DNA from: Tubiluchus corallicola
Lineage: Eukaryota; Priapulida; Priapulimorpha; Priapulimorphida; Tubiluchidae
NCBI GenBank assembly: GCA_030141605.1
Contig: JAQGDQ010000215.1
Location: 102,001 to 166,000 of the forward strand
DNA: 64,000 bases
Direction of reading: 5' to 3'
This document shows positions 58,401 to 64,000 of this stretch, one piece after another. The first letter of the stretch is position 1; the number at the start of each line of letters is the position of its first letter. The translations under genes and the position numbers were made by a program. Under the pieces are notes generated by a model. That model searched no databases. It had not been told where the DNA came from and saw nothing but the letters and a program-made list of their open reading frames with translations.

Positions 58401-58545
58401 TTAGTGTTTATTGTTAGTGTATGGACGTGATGTCGTAGCAAGTGTTGACCCACCATTAACCAATGAACCACAGCATGAAGGAAAGAACACTGCGACTTAC
58501 GAAGCTCGACAACTCAAAGCTCTTTTCCTGCAGCTGATTGGTTGA
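43463..58545 (+). CDS. TTC30: Intraflagellar transport protein 70 / TTC30 (complete, 16 exons)
   Basis: A tetratricopeptide-repeat subunit of the IFT-B complex, which moves cargo in cilia; the family (TTC30A/B, zebrafish fleer, worm DYF-1) wraps around IFT52 and is needed for tubulin polyglutamylation. Exons: 43463-43519, 44255-44320, 44455-44570, 45979-46072, 46926-47051, 47858-48029, 49808-49936, 50348-50493, 51396-51518, 53126-53245, 54276-54352, 54938-55148, 56194-56265, 56612-56715, 57722-57930, 58418-58545. They total 1,950 nt, 649 residues plus stop, with all phases consistent. Recognition blocks: GMTTEGIDVRSVGNT (213 onward), DMPPRSEEELD, PPETFGNLLLLFCKYNYFDL, QEARHNHDDDTVKKAVNEYD, EKIFRKSVEFCNEHDTWKLN, and GTDTWYYAKRCFLSLIENMS. 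Human TTC30A is 665 residues, so it is full length. The C-terminus stops at QLIG, a few residues short of vertebrate ends. Confidence 0.98.
44255..44320 (+). CDS. TTC30: TTC30 exon 2
   Basis: Residues 20-41, IKEARYHEVIQILNNMIQMQ then NK. It forms the first TPR helix pair region. Phase 0 at both ends. Confidence 0.95.
44455..44570 (+). CDS. TTC30: TTC30 exon 3
   Basis: Residues 42-79, SRAALSLLAYCYFQCQEFIL then ASDCYEVLANQYPEMPEY. SRA.LSLL.YCY matches the family. The acceptor tract CTATGACACAG|TCTA is duplicated 25 bp upstream; using the upstream copy would break the frame. Phase 0 in, 2 out. Confidence 0.95.
44592..45287. mobile_element. pogo/Tigger-like MITE (696 bp), intron 3
   Basis: The left end CAGTAAGTCCTCGCTTAACG and right end AAGCGAGGACGTACTG are inverted repeats, and TA lies on both sides (44590-44591, 45288-45289). 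CAGTA.GTCC.CGCTTAACG is the typical pogo/Tigger terminus. Inner sequence is also inverted (CGACGTTAAGTGAAACG against CGTCGTTAAGTGAAAA-type blocks). No transposase frame remains. Confidence 0.9.
45979..46072 (+). CDS. TTC30: TTC30 exon 4
   Basis: Residues 80-111, LYYAQSLYKAAFYDASMKAA then CQIDQPNFQSQ; the LY.AQ.LYKA...EA pattern is conserved. Phase 2 in, 0 out. Confidence 0.96.
46366..46440. repeat. (ATT)n microsatellite, intron 4
   Basis: About 23 ATT units with one interruption. The poly-Ile and poly-Leu open frames across it are artefacts. A possible LINE tail follows at about 46,690-46,725 (TTGAATC repeats). Confidence 0.97.
46926..47051 (+). CDS. TTC30: TTC30 exon 5
   Basis: Residues 112-153, VTKLQSAIKYGEEDYPAAKS, ending DRDVNFACLLYK. 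L.AAIKY.E.D...AKS and VN..CLLYK are conserved. Phase 0 at both ends. Confidence 0.97.
47858..48029 (+). CDS. TTC30: TTC30 exon 6
   Basis: Residues 154-210, EGSYNEACAKFTQSMQVIGY, KPHLSYNIALCHYQMKQYGQ and ALKHISDIIERGIQEHP. A TPR pair. Phase 0 in, 1 out. Confidence 0.98.
48362..49618. repeat. Dimeric higher-order minisatellite (35 + 36 bp), intron 6
   Basis: Two monomers alternate. One has GTTTATTCTATATCTCATCG with TCCTAAGTAATATATA. The other has GTTTGTTCTGTATCTCATTG with ACCTAAGCAAAAATA. They make a 71-bp unit repeated about 17 times, with hybrid monomers at both edges. The minus-strand MRYRINYILLRS frames merely translate it. Confidence 0.97.
49808..49936 (+). CDS. TTC30: TTC30 exon 7
   Basis: Residues 211-253, ELSVGMTTEGIDVRSVGNTA then TLHDTALIEAFNLKAGIEYQ and LKN. 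One of the most conserved blocks in the family. Phase 1 at both ends. Confidence 0.98.
50348..50493 (+). CDS. TTC30: TTC30 exon 8
   Basis: Residues 254-302. EALTDMPPRSEEELDAITLH then NVALMNMDKDATSGFQKLQY and LLQQ. Phase 1 in, 0 out. Confidence 0.98.
51238..51380. repeat. 16-17 bp tandem repeat abutting exon 9 acceptor
   Basis: About nine copies of CAATCGTTGATTTGAA run to within ~15 bp of the splice acceptor at 51395. Each unit contains TTGAT/TTGAAC, so branch-point-like signals may be repeated. It is nearly in register with the polypyrimidine tract TTTTGTTTCATTTACAG. Confidence 0.93.
51396..51518 (+). CDS. TTC30: TTC30 exon 9
   Basis: Residues 303-343, ESFPPETFGNLLLLFCKYNY then FDLAADTMAENTDLTYKHLT and P. 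Phase 0 at both ends. Confidence 0.98.
51940..52400 (-). mobile_element. LINE ORF2 C-terminal fragment, intron 9
   Basis: On the minus strand, 52360-52034 encodes 108 residues with CISQLNLNQRGCKRMMELLF and HFLISCSVCHQAQDILLNEL. This recalls the Cys/His-rich C-terminus of some LINE ORF2 proteins (an H-FL..CP.....R..LL pattern). It then runs into an AT-rich tail of TAATAC/ATATAAAC units at 51,950-52,030. The RT core is missing. Direction and NEL-LLLH block match the fragment at 24331-24960. Confidence 0.55.
53126..53245 (+). CDS. TTC30: TTC30 exon 10
   Basis: Residues 344-383, YMYSFLDALITAQTSPEEAY then RKFDEMAAKHTEQLRKLTKQ. Phase 0 at both ends. Confidence 0.98.
53270..53893. repeat. G-rich ~18-bp minisatellite, intron 10
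   Basis: Units of GTGGGGAATGTGGGGGTA and variants (GAGGTACTG, GAGAGTAGT) run for 620 bp, starting about 30 bp after the exon 10 donor. Positions 53720-53748 hold four G-runs separated by 4-5 bases, a G-quadruplex-type pattern on the transcribed RNA's sense strand. The 163-residue Val/Gly frame is an artefact. Confidence 0.96.
54276..54352 (+). CDS. TTC30: TTC30 exon 11
   Basis: Residues 384-408, VQEARHNHDDDTVKKAVNEY then DEALE. It ends GAA AA|GTACAA; the donor lies at 54353 although the frame stays open beyond it. Homology places the junction here. Phase 0 in, 2 out. Confidence 0.95.
54938..55148 (+). CDS. TTC30: TTC30 exon 12
   Basis: Residues 409-479. YIPVLMQQAKIYWDMENYAQ, VEKIFRKSVEFCNEHDTWKL, NVAHVLFMQDNKWKEATGFY and EPIVRKHYDN. 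Phase 2 in, 0 out. Confidence 0.98.
55375..55446. repeat. (CA)n-type microsatellite, intron 12
   Basis: CACACA and CGCACGCACG runs, partly interrupted. The cysteine/valine minus-strand frame is an artefact. Confidence 0.9.
56194..56265 (+). CDS. TTC30: TTC30 exon 13
   Basis: Residues 480-503, ILDVSAIVLANLCVSYIMIS then SNEE. Phase 0 at both ends. Confidence 0.97.
56612..56715 (+). CDS. TTC30: TTC30 exon 14
   Basis: Residues 504-537, AEELMRKIEKEEERVAYEDA then DRKIFHLCIVNLVI. Phase 0 in, 2 out (ATA GG|GTAATT). Confidence 0.97.
57430..57680 (-). mobile_element. Possible LINE 3' untranslated end, intron 14
   Basis: Read on the minus strand, the segment ends in AATAAATAATAAATAATGAT, a repeated AATAAAT-type tail, after GGGTCATTTGTGGCTTGGCA. 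No coding motif is visible, so the call is tentative. Confidence 0.35.
57722..57930 (+). CDS. TTC30: TTC30 exon 15
   Basis: Residues 538-607. TLYCAKGNYEFGISRIIKSL, then LGTDTWYYAKRCFLSLIENM and LRDQVIQECLQFLDHVE. The most conserved stretch of the protein. Phase 2 in, 1 out. Confidence 0.99.
58418..58545 (+). CDS. TTC30: TTC30 exon 16 and stop
   Basis: Residues 608-649, then TGA at 58543-58545. It contains GKNTATYEARQLKALFLQLI then G, matching the family end GKNTVTYE.R.LKAL....G. It lacks the last few residues found after that glycine in vertebrates. Confidence 0.96.
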
Positions 58546-59430
58546 ATGATAATATTTTCTGCTGAAGTAGTAAATATGGTTATTAGAAGTTGGGTTTTGT
58601 AAACAGTAAGAGTAACAGTGACAAGTGTAAGAATGTAAGAAAGTAAGTTTCACTATTGCATTATTCTCATTCACATTAATAGAGAATCTCAGATGGACGA
58701 TTATAGTTTATTGATAATTTTATTATTTATTCTTGTTAAAATTCCGTCCAGTTATGCACATGTATGTATTTTAAATCGTTTACAGCAGAGTGCTTAGCCT
58801 CGTGTGTGAGCAGTTTGCATTATATGATTAAATTACAAGTGCTGTGATATTATCATGTGCTGTGCATATATGTAATTATGTTTGCAAAATAAGAATTATC
58901 ATGATTAAAAACTGTATGTTATATTTTTATCAGGTTTAAGTGTATGATTTTCAAAATGTGTTTGATTTTTGCTTGAACAAGTACAACAATGTACTTCATG
59001 TAAGCACTAAACGAGAATGCTTTAACTTGGACTGCTTCTGCATCTCTCATTCTGAATTATACCATGTAAATGCCATGCAGGCGCGGTTTATTTATTTACA
59101 TGATGTAATACTAAATGAGGATATGACGTAATCATGTGACAGTGTATTTTAGAAGTTACAAACAGCAAATAGTTTCTCAATTAACTGAACATTGAGTAGG
59201 AAGTATAAGGCAGTGTAGTCAGATCAGTAGTTTAGTGAAATTCGGTGAAAGTAAGATTAACACTGTGTAGAAAGAAATGGGGTGGATGCATCAAACCATT
59301 GACGTTGCTTAACACTGAGCAATCAGAGCTTTCTTTTTCCTTCTTTTTGGCATACGTTTGTTTAAACAGGTAATAATTATGTTGTTCTTTTGTGATAAAA
59401 TTATTCTTTATATATTCTTTATAGTAGCAG
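58546..59430 (+). other. Presumed TTC30 3' untranslated region and spacer
   Basis: AT-rich, with short open frames and no domains. No unambiguous polyadenylation signal was found near the stop. Confidence 0.45.
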
Positions 59431-59433
59431 AGA

Positions 59434-59870
59434 ACATTGATTGGTCTCCTTGTAACTTTCTGATTGTACAAGCAATGAGATCACATTAAATTCATACTTT
59501 GACGTAACAATGTTTTTGTTATTAGCTAAAATGCTTTTGCTCCTGGTATTGTTGATGAAGTCATTGATGATGATGACGTCATTGTTGATGGTGACATTGA
59601 TTGGTCTCCTTGTAACTTTCTGATTGTACAAGTAATGAGATCACATGAAATTCATACTTTGACGTAACAATGTTTTTGTTATTAGCTAAAATGCTTTTGC
59701 TCCTGGTATTGTTGATGACGTCATTGATGATGATGACATTGATTGGTTTCCTTGTTAACTTTCTGATTGTACAAGTAATGAGATCACGTTAAGTTCATAC
59801 TTTGACATAACAATGTTTTTGTTACTACTGTAGCTAAAATGCTTTTACTCCTGGTATTGTTTCTGTGTTG
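59434..59870. repeat. Triplicated 142-160 bp repeat with CRE-like palindromes
   Basis: ACATTGATTGGTCTCCTTG starts units at 59434, 59594 and 59736. Each runs through TTCTGATTGTACAAG, GAGATCAC, TTCATACTTTGAC and AAAATGCTTTT.CTCCTGGTA. Between units, a GATGAC-rich linker holds the full palindrome TGACGTCA at 59574-59581 and 59716-59723. The minus-strand MYNQKVTRRPINV frames are artefacts. Confidence 0.93.
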
Positions 59871-59879
59871 CAGAAAGTT

Positions 59880-62800
59880 CGCGTAGGCTTGTGACAGGCA
59901 CAGCGTGATGCTGCCATCTCTGCCCACACACTTCCCATGGAAACTGTCGGGTAGGATTCCCATCAGGGTTACGCAGTTTCACATTATAGCAAGAAGGATT
60001 TTTGGTACGAGTTATAAATATTCTATTATCTCTGTGGCTTATTATACTTTAATAACCTGAAAGTTTGTTCACCTTGGTTGATTTACAATTTGTTATGTTT
60101 TAATCGACGTACCTTTCAAAAGACGGGGTTTTACAATTTGAGGTTAAATCTCTATTTGTGTGCTTGCAAACCAAAACCGTCCATAATTCGGTATAGGTCA
60201 AAACTGCATTATGATGTTTCAAAGTAGAATGCAACAAAAATTTGGTCAAATGTCAATTTTTTGCTTTTTATAAAAACAAATGCTAAATTTATTGGACTTT
60301 TATATTGTAGCATCAAATTATCAAGAAAATGTTTAAAAACACTAAAAATTAAATTTTACAACCCCGTACCCACTGTTCTGATTAGAAACTAATATTACTA
60401 TGGTAAAAAACTTGTATTTTCAAACTCTGGTTGTAGCTCATGGAAGCAGTCATTTTGATTCGGGTTTTTTCTGTTGCTAAGCCCAGATCTTTTTCAGAAA
60501 GAGGCATCTACTGAATTTAAACATAACTTCAATGTGTTCTTGCAAAGTCCGTAGCAACCAACATTCGTGCGTTGCTAAGTGTTTTGTAGAAACACGACAA
60601 AAAATAATGGCTGACTTTAACAGCGATTTTTTCAATATTATGTTTTTCAGTGTGTAGCCTGACCTCATCTTCAGTGTGGATTTTCTCAGCTTAGAAATAA
60701 AATAGAGCCAAAAGGTTGGTATCAAAATGATCGTCATGACACTAGAAAAGCTTAATTGCTGACTTATGGACGATTTTACTATGTATGCACACATTTGTTT
60801 ACTTACGGCAATGTATGAATGGCTAAAACAGCTTATGTGGTCTTTTTGGTCGTAACACTGACATGTAGCTGTTATCACCACGTAGTCTAGTGGGTAATCA
60901 TGTTGACCATTTGTACTGCTGGCCAGTTAAAATGGTTTCATTTTTGTAGAAGGAAAGACATTTCTTAGATTTTTGGTTTCTGTGATTACAATTTGTAATT
61001 TTGCATATATTAACGGATCGACATCCCTACTGATGTAAATATTAATAATAAACAGATAATAATAAAGTATTTCCGTTTTTTTGATATTTATTTCTAACGC
61101 CAAATATTCGATACCTTTAAGTAGTTCTAACATTGAACCTTCACAGTCAATGTGGAAAATTTTAGTAAAAAAATTTCAATTTGTCTATTTTTTTTCTCTG
61201 ATTCGTTGGTATCTATTACTAAGAAACATGAACGTAAAATGTGCAGAACTTTTGTTTTTTGTTTAACTGTCAACATTTTGTACAATTTCTCTAGTCGATA
61301 TTTTTGTTTCGCAAATTTTTTGAATAATAAACAGATTTTAATTCGCTATCTTCCACTTTTGTTGTGCTTTTGTATATTTATTTTTTTGAAGTTCAAATTT
61401 TTAATTAAAACAACACAACTTTATTAGAACTTTTACTTTACATAGTTAAAATCATGCCAAACATTTCGACAGGCTGCTGCTGTCAACATCAGTGGTAAAT
61501 TTATAAACATAAAACCAGTTTATATAGGGAGAGCCTATTGTGCACTAATTAAGTAGTTAAAACAAGCCAAATAGGTAATGAACAGGCAGACCAGTAAAGA
61601 AATTGATACAGTAAATTAAGCACCAATTATGTATTTACAAAACCCAAATAGGTAACGATTAAGCAGACCTGAAGAAAAGAAACTGATACAGCAACGAATA
61701 GCTAAGTATTTGGAAATAAAGTTAAAGAAATTGAACTGCTTTGCACATTAAGAGAAGGCTTATTAGGGTACATAGATAAACTTTCTTTTATTAATAAGTC
61801 CCAGTTATTTGTAGCTCTAGTCACAATGCTGAAATTATTAAAATGAACTTTGTGGTCAGAGGCCTGTACTAAAAAATTGACTCATATTTTTAATTGTTCA
61901 AAAATGATTATGGAGTTACATACCACTGGCTTTTAAGGAGCTTTTTCTGTAATGAAGTAGAAAAGTTGCAGTTCGATTAACTCTATAAATATAATGATGA
62001 TATCATAATGAGCAGCTGCACATTTAGTATTAAAAAATGCCATCATTAATTCATTAATCTGTTTTGTGTGGAAGTAACGTAACAAAGGAGCCTGGGATTC
62101 ATGGTTAGTGGTGTCCATGGTACCCAGTAACCTTGCCTGCAAAGTGGTATAGGTGTGCCAGCATAGTTTCTATTGATTACCTTATTGACTGTAAGCTTTT
62201 AAATGCACCTATTTGCCTAATGGTGCAGAACATTGATTATTACTTGCAGTTTCTATTAAGAGTCGGTTGCTTTTTTGTGGTTTTTAGCAGCCATTTGGCA
62301 GCACATACGTTTTAAGCAATCAGAATTCTTGTCACGGAAATACACATTTTAGTTTTTATTGCATAAAATTTACTTTTCTAATTATAGTTAAACACAAGTG
62401 TTTACCCATCTTCATACAATTCTGTTTTAAAATTATACCTGCACCAAACAATCAATAGGTGTAAGAATGTGTTACTGTTTTCACTTCACTGCTCTTTTCA
62501 ATTGGTAGAGGAGTGGGTGGTTAAATTGACAATCCAGATGTTATTAATGGTAGTACCTGCTGCTGCCTAATTGAACAGGAACACACATTAACAAATCAAT
62601 CTTGGGTCACCTGGTTACTCATATTGGTGAGTCGTCACAACAAGTTTTATTGCTGATTGTGAATACAGTTACGCTGTTGTTATGTGCGCTCGTCTCGTGA
62701 GTGTGCTGCAGTAATGACAACGCTTAATGTTTGTTGTAGAAAAAGAGTTAGCTTGTCATGAAAGTCACAGTACGTCACGAAATTGTCGCGATGTGATCGC

Positions 62801-62929
62801 TGATTCTGTGATATTTTGATATTGTTTACTTTTGTTTTGCACTTAAGATGCCGCTTTTGAAAAAAAAAGACAAAGCAACATAAAAGTTGGCAGGTTTGTT
62901 TTACTCTGACAAATTGATGGCACTTGGTC
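59880..62929. other. Intergenic spacer upstream of the LRR gene
   Basis: No gene is supported. A 134-codon minus-strand frame (60881-60477) is the longest but has no recognisable domain. A minus-strand frame at 61133-60927 contains LGI-like EINIKKTEIL, faintly recalling an RT segment, too weak to call. The promoter of the LRR gene probably lies in the last few hundred bases. Confidence 0.4.
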
Positions 62930-63132
62930 ATGGAAAAACGCTCAGAATTATTGCTGTTCTTGTGTTGTCTTTGGTTTACTGACAAAGTCATTGCTAACCA
63001 ATGTACACCTTGTCCCGTCGACTGCTCTTGCACCGGTGTAGAAGGTGGAACAGGATGCCGGGTCATTTGCGAAGGACTTGGCTTCAGTTCTTTGCCGAAC
63101 TTGGAAGAATTGCCGCTTAGAACAACATTTCT
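62930..63132 (+). CDS. Secreted/membrane leucine-rich repeat protein, first coding exon (partial)
   Basis: The ATG at 62930 opens a signal peptide (MEKRSELLLFLCCLWFTDKV, residues 1 to about 22). It is followed by a cysteine cluster C25, C28, C32, C34, C43 and C47 with CPVDCSC and then CRVICEGLGFSSLPN, the layout of an LRRNT cap. L.....LPLRTTFL then leads into the first leucine-rich repeat. The exon ends CT|GTAAGT in phase 2, and the rest lies beyond the window, after a large repetitive intron. A frame extends upstream through a TTG, but the ATG at 62930 is the natural start. LRR adhesion molecules, receptors and proteoglycans share this N-terminus, so the exact protein cannot be named. Confidence 0.85.
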
Positions 63133-63248
63133 GTAAGTATTTCGAATAAAATCTAATTTTGGTCTTTATCATATTTTTTAAACAGGTCTTTGTACTATAT
63201 CAGGTATGTGTGTTGCCTGTAAAAAGAATTTTATTGGTCGTTAGGACA

Positions 63249-64000
63249 GGCATGTTAATGTAGTATGGTTTTGATATAGTCTAGCCTGGAGGCATGTTAA
63301 TGTAGTATGATTTTGATGTAGTCTAGCCTGAAGGCATGTTAATGTAGCATGATTTTGATGTAGTCTAGCCTGAATGCATGTTAATGTAGTATGATTTTGA
63401 TGTAGTCTACTCTGAAGGCATGTTAATGTAGTATGATTTTGATGTAGTCTAGCCTGAAGGCATGTTAATGTAAAATGACTTTGATATAGTCTAGCTTGAA
63501 GGCATGTTAATGTAGTATGATTTTGATGTAGTCTAGCCCGAAGGCATGTGAATGTAGCATGATTTTGATGTAGTCTAGCCTGAAGGCATGTTAAGGTAGT
63601 ATGATTTTGATGTAGTCTACTCTGAAGGCATGTTAATGTAGTATGATTTTGATGTAGTCTAGCCTGAAGGCATGTTAAGGTAGCATGATTTTGATGTAGT
63701 CTAGCCTGAATGCATGTTAATATAGTATGATTTTGATGTAGTCTACTCTGAAGGCATGTTAATGTAGTATGATTTTGATGTAGTCTAGCCTGAAGGCATG
63801 TTAATGTAGTATGATTTTGATGTAGTCTAGCCTGAAGGCATGTTAAAGTAGCATGATTTTGATGTAGTCTACTCTGAAGGGATGTTAATGTAGTATGATT
63901 TTGATGTAGTCTAGCCTGAAGGCATGTTAATGTAGCATGATTTTGATGTAGTCTAGCCTGAAGGCATGTTAATGTAAAATGACTTTGATATAGTCTAGCT
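63249..64000. repeat. 42-bp minisatellite, about 18 units, running off the window
   Basis: The unit GGCATGTTAATGTAGTATGA is followed by TTTTGATGTAGTCTAGCCTG and AA. Variants CTAGCC/CTACTC and TAGTATG/TAGCATG/TAAAATG recur in a partly ordered pattern. It occupies intron 1 of the LRR gene from about 115 bp after the donor. Confidence 0.97.

Noticed and set aside
60477-60881. 134-residue minus-strand frame
   Set aside because: Length is near chance for AT-rich DNA; no domain, no coding bias I can judge and no splice context. A protein search with a significant hit would be needed.
60927-61133. Possible reverse transcriptase segment (EINIKKTEIL) on the minus strand
   Set aside because: Only one short motif resembles an RT block, with no catalytic Asp pair nearby.
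62924-62932. TTG start two codons upstream of the LRR ATG
   Set aside because: Non-AUG start is not needed; the ATG at 62930 gives a standard signal peptide.

Overview
This window is animal (metazoan) nuclear DNA, not prokaryotic. It is AT-rich, its genes are split by GT-AG introns, and its spacers carry microsatellites, minisatellites, DNA-transposon MITEs and decayed LINE reverse transcriptase pieces. Both complete genes are metazoan families, and the second is a cilium gene. The species cannot be named from the sequence. The IFT70 gene is split by 15 introns, unlike the intronless human TTC30 copies, which fits an invertebrate or basal chordate.

Layout, with all genes on the + strand. Positions 1-11,650 hold no gene I can support; they contain repeats, two LINE fragments, a long (AG)n tract and a hAT MITE. 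Positions 11,689-39,545 are a complete 16-exon SLC8-type Na+/Ca2+ exchanger of 828 residues, with two alpha repeats and two Calx-beta domains; every splice junction keeps phase. Positions 39,546-43,462 are intergenic, with two hAT MITEs carrying exact 8-bp target duplications and a 234-bp foldback element. Positions 43,463-58,545 are a complete 16-exon TTC30/IFT70 gene of 649 residues, a tetratricopeptide subunit of IFT-B. Positions 58,546-62,929 are intergenic, with a triplicated ~150-bp repeat. At 62,930-63,132 lies the first coding exon of a secreted or membrane leucine-rich-repeat protein (signal peptide plus LRRNT). Its first intron is a 42-bp tandem array that runs off the window.

The three genes share no evident pathway: calcium extrusion, ciliary transport, and an extracellular LRR protein. 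I see no operon-like or cluster logic and no new multi-gene system. The distinctive content is (a) an exchanger whose XIP autoinhibitory segment is not recognisable and whose first Calx-beta domain ends in N-D-D-E rather than an all-aspartate triplet, and (b) a dense MITE record inside introns. That record includes a 255-bp hAT MITE nested in another hAT MITE with an exact 8-bp duplication, families repeated two or three times, piggyBac-like TTAA elements, a pogo/Tigger-like element and long foldbacks. There are also several higher-order minisatellites, one a G-quadruplex-prone array starting about 30 bp after a splice donor.
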